Shown one piece after another: positions 46,454-56,934 of a stretch of 64,000 nt of DNA (positions are counted from its first letter, which is position 1; each line of letters starts with the position of its first letter). Made by a program: the position numbers and the translations under genes. The notes under the pieces are model-generated. The model was not told the origin of the DNA and did not search any database. It saw only the letters and a program-made list of their open reading frames with translations. Location of the stretch: NCBI GenBank assembly GCA_002365175.1, contig DEZK01000019.1:143990-207989 (forward strand), written 5' to 3'. Source of the stretch: Raskinella chloraquaticus (SeqCode) (GTDB lineage Bacteria > Pseudomonadota > Alphaproteobacteria > Rhizobiales > UBA4765).

Positions 46454-47512
46454 TCACTCCTGACTGAGCATCGTTCTGCCACCATCGCCAACGCCCCATG
46501 TATCCGACAGAACATAGCCCTCGGGATAAGGATCGCTCGGGTCAAGCACGTAGTGATGAAATCCGGTGATCCAGCCCCGTCCCTCGATGCTGGGGATGAT
46601 GGCTGGACGCCCGCCAAGCTGTGCTTCTTCCTCGATGACACCGCGAAAGCGCGAACCGATGAGCGATTCATGGACGAGACTATCGCCAAGTGTCATCTCG
46701 CCGCGCGCGTGAAGGACAGCAAGCCTTGCCGACAACCCGGTTCCCGTCGGGCTGCGATCCGAGCGTCCAGGTGCAACGATGCAGGTGTTGCGCGCCACCG
46801 TTCCCGGTCCTGCAAACGGCGCGTTGAGCTGGACAATCGACACGCCACGAATAGCCGGGTTCTCCGGATGCGCAACATCGGGAAACTGCGCGCGCGCTGC
46901 CACCCGCACTGCTTCGCCCAGTTCAGCCAGCGCCCGCGCTTCGCCAGCCTCCAAACGCAAACCAAGCCGCGTCGCATCGACCAGCGCGTAGATCATGCCC
47001 CCATAAGCGATATCGATCACGATCTCACGGCCATCGCCGAGCCGCAGCTTCTGGTCAAGAAGCAGGGCCTGACAGGCGACATTGCGCAGTATCACCGATC
47101 GGCATTTGCCGTTCTGGCAACGGGCCACCACATCGACCGGTCCGCCCGGCATATCGAGACGAAAGCGTGTCTCGGGCTCCACCATCGCCACCATGCCGGT
47201 TTCAAGCAGGACGGTCGCAATGCAGATGGTGTTTGAACCCGACATCGGCGGATATTCGGTGGGTTCCATGATGATGGCGCCGGCTGCACAGTCAGGGCGT
47301 TTTGCCGGGACAATCAGATTGATGTGACGCGCCACCGAACCACGCGGCTCGCACAATAGAAAGCGCCGCAGCCCGTCCTGCTCGCGTGCGAAAGCCTGCA
47401 TCATGGCAAACACGCTGTCACCGGGCGGCGGCAGGATGCCGCCAACGATGACATCGCCGATTTCGCCCTCGGCATGGCAGCCGACAACCTGGATGACACG
47501 CCGCGCCTGCAT
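46454..47512 (-). CDS. Proline racemase family protein with Ser/Thr at both catalytic cysteine positions
   Basis: A 352-residue member of the proline racemase/hydroxyproline epimerase/dehydratase superfamily: CHAEGEIGDVIVGG at the N-terminus, RGSVARHIN, IMEPTEYPPMSGSNTIC, YGGMIYALVDA, and DRSPTGTGLSARLAVLHARG. In two-base racemases the motifs are MCGH and DRSPCGTG; here the cysteines are Ser91 and Thr256. Cys/Thr members are trans-3-hydroxy-L-proline dehydratases, so a dehydratase-type or non-racemase reaction is more likely than proline racemisation. The next upstream gene is the HlyU homologue. Confidence 0.85.
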   Translation of the reverse strand: MQARRVIQVVGCHAEGEIGDVIVGGILPPPGDSVFAMMQAFAREQDGLRRFLLCEPRGSVARHINLIVPAKRPDCAAGAIIMEPTEYPPMSGSNTICIATVLLETGMVAMVEPETRFRLDMPGGPVDVVARCQNGKCRSVILRNVACQALLLDQKLRLGDGREIVIDIAYGGMIYALVDATRLGLRLEAGEARALAELGEAVRVAARAQFPDVAHPENPAIRGVSIVQLNAPFAGPGTVARNTCIVAPGRSDRSPTGTGLSARLAVLHARGEMTLGDSLVHESLIGSRFRGVIEEEAQLGGRPAIIPSIEGRGWITGFHHYVLDPSDPYPEGYVLSDTWGVGDGGRTMLSQE

Positions 47513-47521
47513 GACGTTTCC

Positions 47522-47803
47522 TCAGGTGAAGAGGCGATCGCCCTGCTCGTCGATGAGCTGGCGCGCCTTCATCGTCGTGAAGGCCACCGCCCCGTCAAAA
47601 TCAGCCTGCCGGTCGGCGCGCACAAAGCGGTGCGTCTTCGTTTCATCGCCGATCACCTTGTCGATGAAGCCCGCCGTCTGGAACTGGCCGTTTTCACTGT
47701 AAGGCGCCGGGCGGATGACAAAGCCCTTGTAGTCAACCGGCGGCGCCTCGCGCGCACTGTCGCGCTTCCCACCGCCTGCAAAAAGCTTGCTGAGCCAGCC
47801 CAT
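47522..47803 (-). CDS. HlyU-family protein
   Basis: A 93-residue protein matching the HlyU family: a short N-terminal helix (MGWLSKLFAGG), then DYKGFVIRPAPYSENGQFQ and a compact beta domain ending in FTTMKARQLIDEQGDRLF. HlyU is described in Vibrio as a virulence transcription activator of the ArsR fold, but this family (DUF-like, without HTH) is distinct and unassigned in alphaproteobacteria. It sits ten bases upstream of the proline-racemase-family gene on the same strand. Confidence 0.75.
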   Translation of the reverse strand: MGWLSKLFAGGGKRDSAREAPPVDYKGFVIRPAPYSENGQFQTAGFIDKVIGDETKTHRFVRADRQADFDGAVAFTTMKARQLIDEQGDRLFT

Positions 47804-48141
47804 CCCTACCTCGACCTGTTGACATCACATTCGTTTCGCGTCACGGCACCAGCCACTTGGTCTCAATGGCGCCTGGCTTGGTATCAAGCCTTGCTGCCTC
47901 CATGTCAGGCTCGCGCGCTGTGGTCCACATCCCTTCGCTGAAGAGTGACAGGGGACGCAGCTCAAGGCAATGTCCCCTCGCGCTGCGCGCCGTGCCCCCG
48001 CAGCGCCACTTCGGTGCATTCATGCAGTCAGTGCATTATTATCGTGGCAATCGACGGATTTATCCGATCCTGAGCCGCAATTAGCCTCCTCTCCGTCAAT
48101 GCGGACACGCCGAAGGGACGCAGACAACCGGAGGATTTCCA
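47804..48141. other. Intergenic stretch of 338 bases without a convincing gene
   Basis: Only short frames occur. The longest plausible one is a 60-codon minus-strand ORF (47841-48023), ending ETKWLVP, with no ribosome site and no recognised family; it overlaps another frame equally open. The stretch separates the minus-strand HlyU/racemase/MFS group from the plus-strand FAH-family gene, so it should hold two divergent promoters. No hairpin with a T-run and no repeat were seen. Confidence 0.5.
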
Positions 48142-49053
48142 ATGCTATCACGCCGTTCATTCGTTGCGGTCGCAGGCGCCGCCATCCTGGTTGATCGGGT
48201 GCAGGCACAGACCGCGCCGACATCCCATGCACCGACGCAGTTTGTTCGCATCTCCCATCAAGGCAAACCGGCCATCGCACGGATCGATGGCGACAAGGCC
48301 ACACTGTGGTCAAGCACCAGCCTTGCCGACGCCTTGACTGGCAAAGGTCAGGCAAAGACAACAACAATTCCCCTTGCTTCAGCTGACATCCTGCCCAACG
48401 TCGACGCCAACGCCAAAATCCTGTGCATGGCCCTGAACTACGTGAACCATGCCGCCGAGGCCAAACAGCCCGTGCCGGAATCGCCGCTCCTGTTCTTCAA
48501 AAGCCAGGAGGCGATGATCGCGCCAACCGCCTTGATCGCGCCACCGGCCATCTACAGCAAGCTCGATTATGAGGGAGAGCTGGCGATCATGATCGGCAAG
48601 GAAGCGCTCGCCGTTTCCGTTGACAAGGCGTGGGACCATGTGGCGGGCGTTGCAGCCTTCAATGACACAACCGCACGCGACCTGCAGGACGTGAAAGCCG
48701 GCCAGCGCACCCATCTCGACTGGTTCTCGGCAAAAAGCCTTGACCGCTCCACGCCGGTTGGCCGTTTTGTCCCCGTCGCTCACATCGCTGATGACCTCAA
48801 GGCCAGGCGCACCCGGGTGATGACCCGCGTCAATGGCGAGGAGCGGCAGAATGCAGCGATCGCCGACATGGTGTTCGACATCCCGCAGATCGTTTCCTTC
48901 ATTTCAACCCGTGTCCGCCTCAGCCCGGGCGATATCATCGCCACCGGCACGCCGCCAGGTGTTGGCTTTGGCTCGGGACGTTTCCTTAAAAAAGGCGACG
49001 TCGTGGAAGTTGAGATCAGCGGTTTGCCGGTCCTGCGCAGCGTGATCGGCTAA
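48142..49053 (+). CDS. Fumarylacetoacetate hydrolase family protein with Tat-type signal
   Basis: A 303-residue FAH-superfamily protein: MALNYVNHAAE near residue 94, DYEGELAIMIG (metal-binding Glu pair, near 140), NDTTARDLQD, and TGTPPGVGFG. FAH enzymes hydrolyse, decarboxylate or isomerise beta-diketo acids with Mg2+. The N-terminus LSRRSFVAVAGAAIL is a twin-arginine signal ending near AQT, which is unusual because nearly all FAH-fold enzymes are cytoplasmic. The substrate is unknown. Confidence 0.85.
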   Translation: MLSRRSFVAVAGAAILVDRVQAQTAPTSHAPTQFVRISHQGKPAIARIDGDKATLWSSTSLADALTGKGQAKTTTIPLASADILPNVDANAKILCMALNYVNHAAEAKQPVPESPLLFFKSQEAMIAPTALIAPPAIYSKLDYEGELAIMIGKEALAVSVDKAWDHVAGVAAFNDTTARDLQDVKAGQRTHLDWFSAKSLDRSTPVGRFVPVAHIADDLKARRTRVMTRVNGEERQNAAIADMVFDIPQIVSFISTRVRLSPGDIIATGTPPGVGFGSGRFLKKGDVVEVEISGLPVLRSVIG

Positions 49054-49099
49054 AGGATCAGCGGCGAACGCTCCCGCGCGCTCGCCGCTTTCCTGCCGC

Positions 49100-50239
49100 T
49101 TAGCGCGCCTTGACGGCCTGATCACCGAAATCGCTGAACAATCCGTCAATGCCGAGCGCGAAATAGGCCTTGTATTCTGCCTGCGGGTCGCCCTTGAAAT
49201 TCGAGGCAAGGCGGCGCGGCTCGGAGCGGAATGTCCAGGTGTGGACGAACAAGCCCAATGCATGGGCATTCTTCACCACGTCGGTGGGTGGCAGCAGGAT
49301 GCGATCCTGCTCATCGATCTTGCCATCACCATTGAGGTCCTTCGGCTTGCCGTCGACCCCGATCTCCTGCCTGGCGCTCATCAGATAGGGCTTCCATGGC
49401 CCCACCCCATCAGCGTAGGTCTTGATCTCCGCCAGCCCTTCCTTGGTCACCAGGTCCGCGAAAGTGCGCGCGTCACCCGTCACCACAAAATCATAGGGTT
49501 TGTCGAAGGGCGCGGCGAGTACGACCTTGCCATCCTTGTCGACATCATCGGCATCCACCAGCTGAATGATCCGGACATTGGTCTTCTTGCGCATGTATTT
49601 GAGGTTGCCGGTCTCAAAGCTCTGGATGATGACCGGCGAGGTTTTCTCCGTCCAGCCGGCAGCCTTCAGCAGATCGAGCAGGCGATCCTCCAGCGGCAGT
49701 CCAAGCGCCGCATGCAACGTCGGGTGCTTGGTTTCAGGATAAACGCCGATCGTCCGCCCCGCTCTGAGGCTCTCCGACTTCGCCAGATCGATGATCTCCT
49801 GGAACGTCGGGATGGCATATTTGCCATTATGGCTCTGGTCACGCTCCTTCAGCGGCTGGATGGCCCGCAGCGTCTTGATTTCAGCAAGAGTGAAATCGAA
49901 GGCAAAGAAATCCTCGGTGTCGACCCCGTCGACCTTCACCTTGCGCTTGCGCGCGGCAAATTCGGGCTTCGTTGCGACATCAGTCGTGCCGCCCAGCATC
50001 GGTTCGTGACGGGCAATCAGTACACCATCCTTGGTTGACACCAGATCAGGCTCGATGAAATCAACCCCCATCTCGATGGCGCGCTTGTAGCCTTCCATCG
50101 TGTGGTCGGGCAGGTAGCCGGCTGCCCCGCGATGGCCGATGACCAGCGGCGGCTTGCCATCGAGCGTTTTTTCCTGCGCCTGGGCACCAAACGACAACAG
50201 CGCACCCGTCAGCGCTGCCAGAAGGATAGGTGTTCTCAT
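49100..50239 (-). CDS. Periplasmic glycerophosphodiester phosphodiesterase (GlpQ-like)
   Basis: A 379-residue exported enzyme releasing sn-glycerol-3-phosphate from glycerophosphodiesters. Signal peptide MRTPILLAALTGALLSFGAQA, then the GDPD domain with VIGHRGAAGYLPDHT (catalytic His), EPDLVSTKDGVLIARHEP (metal Glu/Asp and second His) and the GlpQ-type 'small insert'. A loop DLNGDGKIDEQDRI near 305 looks like an EF-hand/dockerin Ca-binding motif, fitting the Ca2+ dependence of GlpQ. It is convergent with the FAH gene. Confidence 0.92.
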   Translation of the reverse strand: MRTPILLAALTGALLSFGAQAQEKTLDGKPPLVIGHRGAAGYLPDHTMEGYKRAIEMGVDFIEPDLVSTKDGVLIARHEPMLGGTTDVATKPEFAARKRKVKVDGVDTEDFFAFDFTLAEIKTLRAIQPLKERDQSHNGKYAIPTFQEIIDLAKSESLRAGRTIGVYPETKHPTLHAALGLPLEDRLLDLLKAAGWTEKTSPVIIQSFETGNLKYMRKKTNVRIIQLVDADDVDKDGKVVLAAPFDKPYDFVVTGDARTFADLVTKEGLAEIKTYADGVGPWKPYLMSARQEIGVDGKPKDLNGDGKIDEQDRILLPPTDVVKNAHALGLFVHTWTFRSEPRRLASNFKGDPQAEYKAYFALGIDGLFSDFGDQAVKAR

Positions 50240-50342
50240 GATCTCTCTCCGCCTGCCCTGTTCACGCGTGCCCGCATGGGCACATCACCAGTGGTGTGGC
50301 GCGTCGGCGTGAACCGGCAATGGCGTTTGTAAGACAAATTGG

Positions 50343-50363
50343 TGACGGCCGCGAAGGCCGCCA
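50343..50363 (-). terminator. Hairpin downstream of the acyl-CoA thioesterase gene
   Basis: TGACGGCC and GGCCGCCA flank a GCGAA loop; on the minus-strand RNA this gives an 8-bp stem with one G-U pair, about 15 bases after the thioesterase stop. The following sequence is only moderately T-rich, so it is a weak candidate terminator. Confidence 0.3.
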
Positions 50364-50377
50364 CACTGGCAAGCCCC

Positions 50378-50767
50378 TCAGCCCGGCATCACCGGGCGCG
50401 GCCTGCCATCCTCGTCAACCGCTACGAAGGTGAAATCAGCTTCCGTCACCTTCTCCATGTTGACCGTCATGAAGCGCTGCGCCCACGCTTCGATATGGAT
50501 TGCAAACGAGGTGCGGCCAACGCGACCGATATCGGTGTAAACACACAGGACATCGCCGACTTTCATCGGCTTCAGAAAGGTCATGGCGTCGACCTTGACC
50601 GTCACAACCCGGCCATGAGCGAATTCAACGCCGGCGATGCCCCCCGCCTGATCCATGCGCGCCATCACCCAGCCACCGAAGATATCACCATTGGCATTGG
50701 TGTCAGCCGGCATGGCCGAGATCCGCAAGGTGAGACGGCCGCGCGGATCATCGGCATTCGTATCCAT
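50378..50767 (-). CDS. Acyl-CoA thioesterase, YciA-type hotdog fold
   Basis: A 129-residue single hotdog-domain thioesterase. Motifs: PADTNANGDIFGGWVMARMDQA with the catalytic Asn/Asp helix region, RVVTVKVDAMTFLKP and RTSFAIHIEAWAQR. YciA-like proteins hydrolyse short to long acyl-CoAs in the cytoplasm. It is 69 bases downstream of the ketopantoate-reductase-like gene on the same strand, so could be co-transcribed. Confidence 0.88.
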   Translation of the reverse strand: MDTNADDPRGRLTLRISAMPADTNANGDIFGGWVMARMDQAGGIAGVEFAHGRVVTVKVDAMTFLKPMKVGDVLCVYTDIGRVGRTSFAIHIEAWAQRFMTVNMEKVTEADFTFVAVDEDGRPRPVMPG

Positions 50768-50835
50768 GGCCCCACCCCCCTGCCGATGCTTCCCCAGCTC
50801 GCCTGACGGTGAGCCGGGTTATGATAACCGGTCGA

Positions 50836-51906
50836 TCACGCGGGCTTCGCACGATTTTTGGCAAGCCAGGATTCAACCGTCGCGACGATCTCATCCACTG
50901 CCGGAAGATTCTTGCCCCGCTGCGCCGCGACCGTTTTGACCATCAGATCGACACGCTCGATATTCATCGCGCCATTGGCCAGCGCGCGCGCCGCCGAGGC
51001 TGGTGTGAGCAGCGACAGCGCCGCATTGGCGTATTTCTCGAACGGCACCATGTCGGAGGGATCAGCACCAAGTGAAATGCACAACTGTTCCACCCACTCA
51101 TAGATTTCCCGCGACTCCTCGATATTCGCGTGCACCGCATCCCTTGTCGCGACAATGCCGTCACGCTTCACGCAGCGATAATTGCCGGCAATCAGCATCG
51201 CCCATTTGGCCATCGGCACAAAAATCGAGTCATAAACCTTGAGCTTCACCGGGATTTGCAGGGCTTCGCTGCCAACGGCAAAACGCGCTGCTTCGATATC
51301 GACCTCAAGACGCTTCATGATCGCCGTATCGGCATCGGATTTGAAACGCGCGGCCTTGAAATTGGTGGGCAGGCGCACCTGAAGAACGTTGAGCTTTTCC
51401 TCCGGCGGACGGAAGGCTTGCGGATCAGGGCTGCACAGCGTCATCTTTTCGATATCGAAGCTGTCCCACACCGTGGCGTCGGTGAAGCAGCCCCGCAGGC
51501 CGGCGACATCAAGGCCGGGAATGCGCGCCAGATAAGGCAGCGGCGGCATGTTCATGATCGACATGCAGGGCTTGCCGCTTTTGGCTACTTTCTCCAGAAG
51601 CTGCCGCACCCCGTCGGAGCGGTATTGCGGCTCCTGCATGGCAAGCGCAATAAGATCGAATGTGGCGGGATCGACGTCACCTGGTCCCGACGCAGTCAGC
51701 TTGCCGGGCAAATCCTTGCTGCGGATCTCGACCAGACCGTCCCGGCCCTTGATCGGCGTGCGGACGATCGCCCCGTCGCTGTTGAAGAGCTCAGCTTCCG
51801 CCGGCAGACAGATGAGATGGACATTATGCCCGCCCATCAGGATCTTGGTGCCCAGCAGCGATCCGTAGGACGCGCCGAGGATCAGAATGTTGAGTGGTCC
51901 AGTCAT
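50836..51906 (-). CDS. Ketopantoate-reductase-family (PanE/ApbA-like) oxidoreductase
   Basis: A 356-residue Rossmann protein with N-terminal ILGASYGSLLGTKI (departing from the classic GxGxxG, here GASYGS) and VHLICLPAEA. The ApbA C-terminal helix bundle follows, with KVYDSIFVPMAKWAMLIAGNY and the NIERVDLMVKTVA segment. Canonical PanE is about 300 residues with KxxxN...S active-site motifs; this longer sequence is a divergent relative, so ketopantoate is not assured. The gene is divergent from the GST gene across a 240-base intergenic region. Confidence 0.7.
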   Translation of the reverse strand: MTGPLNILILGASYGSLLGTKILMGGHNVHLICLPAEAELFNSDGAIVRTPIKGRDGLVEIRSKDLPGKLTASGPGDVDPATFDLIALAMQEPQYRSDGVRQLLEKVAKSGKPCMSIMNMPPLPYLARIPGLDVAGLRGCFTDATVWDSFDIEKMTLCSPDPQAFRPPEEKLNVLQVRLPTNFKAARFKSDADTAIMKRLEVDIEAARFAVGSEALQIPVKLKVYDSIFVPMAKWAMLIAGNYRCVKRDGIVATRDAVHANIEESREIYEWVEQLCISLGADPSDMVPFEKYANAALSLLTPASAARALANGAMNIERVDLMVKTVAAQRGKNLPAVDEIVATVESWLAKNRAKPA

Positions 51907-52146
51907 ATAGATATCTCCCTAGACAGCGACGAGGCGCCGATTGATCTCCGACGCCCGATTTTGAATTCATTATACAAATCAAGGAAGGCTGGCCAGTGCC
52001 AATTCCGAACGCACCGTCATTTGATTGTGATACGAAACACCCACGCGTCCTATCGCGTCGAAGCCGATGATTCACTAAAGAGTGTCCGGATTGCGCCCGG
52101 TTTTGCAAGACCGGATCGCAGGTGACGCCAACAAAGAGGACTTACC

Positions 52147-52839
52147 ATGTTGAAATTCTACTTCAATGCATCTCCGAACCCGTCGAAGGTAGCACTCCTG
52201 CTGGAAGAAGCCGGCATTGCCTATGAAGGTATGCCCATCGACACCCGCCGCGGCCACCAGTTCGAGCCGTCCTTCCTCGCCGTTAACCCCAATGGCAAGG
52301 TGCCGGCCATCGTCGATGGCGATGTGGTGATGTTCGATTCAAACGCCATCCTCCTTTTCCTCGCCGAGAAGTCCGGCAAGTTCCTGCCGCCCGGCGCCGA
52401 GAAGATCGGCAGCCCGGTGCGCGGTGAGATGCTGTCATGGCTGATGTTTGTTGCAACCGGCGTCGGCCCCTTCTCCGGCCAGGCGGTTCATTTCAAGCAT
52501 TTCTCGCCTGAGAAAGTGCCGTACGCCCACACGCGCTACCAGTATGAATCCATGCGCCATTTCAAGATCCTCGATGCCCATCTCGCCAAGCATAAATACA
52601 TGGTGGGCGAAACCTATTCGATCATCGACATGGATGTCTGGGGCTGGGCCCGCATGATCCCCTTCATCCTCGGCGAGGAAGCCTGGGCCGAGCTGCCGAA
52701 CGTCAAGCGCCTGCATGACGAGATCATGGCCCGCCCGGCAGCCCAGAAGGCGCTGGCGCTGAAAGACACGTTCGCTTTCAAGGCCGAGGTCGATGATGAA
52801 GCCCGCGCCGTCATGTTCAAGCATCTCAAGGCAGGCTGA
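52147..52839 (+). CDS. Glutathione S-transferase family protein
   Basis: A 230-residue cytoplasmic GST: thioredoxin-like N-domain (KFYFNASPNPSKVALLLEEA; FLAVNPNGKVPAIVDGDVVMFDSNAIL with the cis-Pro and the Asp-Ser glutathione site) and an all-helical C-domain ending in RPAAQKALALKD. The N-terminal Ser/Asn-rich segment (ASPNPSK) suggests a Nu/Beta-type enzyme close to YfcG/YghU. The ATG is preceded by AAAGAGGAC. A perfect terminator follows 33 bases after the stop. Confidence 0.9.
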   Translation: MLKFYFNASPNPSKVALLLEEAGIAYEGMPIDTRRGHQFEPSFLAVNPNGKVPAIVDGDVVMFDSNAILLFLAEKSGKFLPPGAEKIGSPVRGEMLSWLMFVATGVGPFSGQAVHFKHFSPEKVPYAHTRYQYESMRHFKILDAHLAKHKYMVGETYSIIDMDVWGWARMIPFILGEEAWAELPNVKRLHDEIMARPAAQKALALKDTFAFKAEVDDEARAVMFKHLKAG

Positions 52840-52871
52840 GCCGCGCCTCCCCGTGATCTGGGCACCACGCA

Positions 52872-52902
52872 ATCGGCCGCACTGAGGTGCGGCCGATTTT
52901 TT
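52872..52902 (+). terminator. Rho-independent terminator after the GST gene
   Basis: ATCGGCCGCAC and GTGCGGCCGAT form a perfect 11-bp stem with a TGAG loop and a run of six T at 52897-52902. It is a textbook intrinsic terminator on the plus strand, ending the GST transcript. Confidence 0.9.
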
Positions 52903-53027
52903 GCCTCAACCACGAGTTCAGGCATATCCTGGCCGGATCAGCGAGGCTCGCGGCGCCGGGCGCTGTATCGCCTGCCGGCCGCCAGCAAATCATCGCCGCC
53001 CGTCTTGCGCCGAGGACAGGAGAGCCC

Positions 53028-53516
53028 GTGACCAGCGACTTGCCAACCCCCTTCAACCCGCGTTTCGACCTCATGCTGGAGCGCGTCGTCGATGTGCCGC
53101 CAGCCCTCGTCTGGCGCGCCTGGACAAAACCCGTCGACCTCAGGAAATGGTTCTGCCCCCGCCCATGGCGCGTCAGCGAATGCGATATTGATCTGCGCCC
53201 CGGCGGGCGCTTCTTCACCCGCATGGAAGGACCAGACGGCGAGAGCCATGAGGGCGAGGGCTGCTATCTGGAGATCGTCAAAAACCGGCGCCTCATCTGG
53301 ACGAGCATGCTCGGGCCCGATTACCGTCCAGGCGATGGCGGCTTCATCGCCATGACCGGCTGCCTCCTGCTCTCACCCATGGGCGCCGGCACACGCTACC
53401 GCGCCGTCGTTCTACATAAGAGCGAGGCCGACCGCGAGCGCCACGAGGCGATGGGCTTCCATCAGGGCTGGGGAACAGCGCTGGACCAATTGGTGGAGGT
53501 GGCGAAGGAGTGGTGA
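53028..53516 (+). CDS. SRPBCC / AHSA1-like domain protein
   Basis: A 162-residue START-like (SRPBCC) protein of the Hsp90-activator AHSA1 C-domain family: RVVDVPPALVWRAWTKPVDL (N-terminal), DLRPGGRFFTRMEGPDGESH and a C-terminal amphipathic helix HQGWGTALDQLVEVAKEW. The family binds hydrophobic ligands. The open frame reaches back into the terminator (52887), but a GTG at 53028 has AGGAGA six bases upstream and begins just before the domain, so it is preferred. Confidence 0.8.
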   Translation: MTSDLPTPFNPRFDLMLERVVDVPPALVWRAWTKPVDLRKWFCPRPWRVSECDIDLRPGGRFFTRMEGPDGESHEGEGCYLEIVKNRRLIWTSMLGPDYRPGDGGFIAMTGCLLLSPMGAGTRYRAVVLHKSEADRERHEAMGFHQGWGTALDQLVEVAKEW

Positions 53517-53603
53517 GACCCGTCTCGCCATCGCGCCGCGAGTCATTTACGACAACGTTCCTGTCTATCACCTTGCGAAAGCCTCGGCAGGACGACACCG
53601 ACG

Positions 53604-53840
53604 ATGACACGCCGCAAACTGCCCGCCCGCTACGCCCGCTTCGTCATGCCGCTGGTGCTCTCCATCATCATGACCTTCATCATCTCGGGCGTCTCAACGC
53701 TGCGCGGCGTTGGCCTGACGCCCGATTTTCTTCGCCTGTGGATGCAGGCCTGGGCGCTCTCCTGGATGGTGGCCTTCCCCACGCTGATCCTTGTCCTGCC
53801 GCTGGTGCGGCGCATTGTCGGGATGGTGGTGGAGGGGTGA
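53604..53840 (+). CDS. DUF2798 two-helix membrane protein
   Basis: A 78-residue protein with two transmembrane helices (VMPLVLSIIMTFIISGVST and WALSWMVAFPTLILVLPLV) separated by a short loop, matching DUF2798. Function unknown. It begins 87 bases after the SRPBCC stop on the same strand and may be co-transcribed. Confidence 0.75.
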   Translation: MTRRKLPARYARFVMPLVLSIIMTFIISGVSTLRGVGLTPDFLRLWMQAWALSWMVAFPTLILVLPLVRRIVGMVVEG

Positions 53841-53856
53841 GGGACGTAAAGCCCAC

Positions 53857-54060
53857 TCAGCCCGTGAAAAGCTTGGTCAGGATCGCCAAGCTTACCGCAA
53901 GGCCAAAGCCGGTCATCCATTTGAGGACAGCGATCTCGCCATCAATCTTCGTGAAGCGATTGTCGAAATTGGCTATGGCCTCGGCAGCCTTGCGGGCCTT
54001 GTCTTCCGGCGTACCGGCAGAGACAAACGCGTCATAGACTTCCGAACTCATCAACGCCAT
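53857..54060 (-). CDS. Small coiled-coil membrane protein (DUF1640-like fragment)
   Basis: A 67-residue protein: a helical N-terminus (AFVSAGTPEDKARKAAEAI), a short heptad stretch ending at KIDGEIAVLKW, and a C-terminal transmembrane helix (MTGFGLAVSLAILTKLF). It resembles the short coiled-coil/TM proteins related to DUF1640. The ATG at 54060 has GGAGAGG seven bases upstream; the ATG at 54051 is a possible alternative. Its place just downstream of rpoD, same strand, is probably incidental. Confidence 0.65.
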   Translation of the reverse strand: MALMSSEVYDAFVSAGTPEDKARKAAEAIANFDNRFTKIDGEIAVLKWMTGFGLAVSLAILTKLFTG

Positions 54061-54123
54061 CTCAAGCCTCTCCGAACTGGCAAACCAGTATCAGAACAAA
54101 GAGCGAACGTCAAGCAGCACAGA

Positions 54124-56724
<2,601 letters not shown>

Positions 56725-56934
56725 GGCTCCTCCGACCCCTAAAGACCACGGGCGGGCGCCAAAAAACCGCCACCAAGGCCTGTCTTCATTCTATGCGCTA
56801 GCCCGGAAACAGTATACGTCCCGTTAACCACACTTGAAATGCGGGTCCGGTTCCAACAAATAATCCACACCAGAATGCCGCAATCCCTGCCCTGTCTGCA
56901 AGTCGTGGCAGCCAGATTACAGCGTTTTGCCAGC

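Noticed and set aside
47841..48023. 60-codon minus-strand ORF ending ETKWLVP in the 338-base gap
   Set aside because: No ribosome site, no family, and overlapping alternative frames of equal length; recorded as an intergenic stretch instead.
52887..53027. 47-codon N-terminal extension of the SRPBCC protein
   Set aside because: It starts inside the GST terminator hairpin; the GTG at 53028 has a good ribosome site and precedes the domain.
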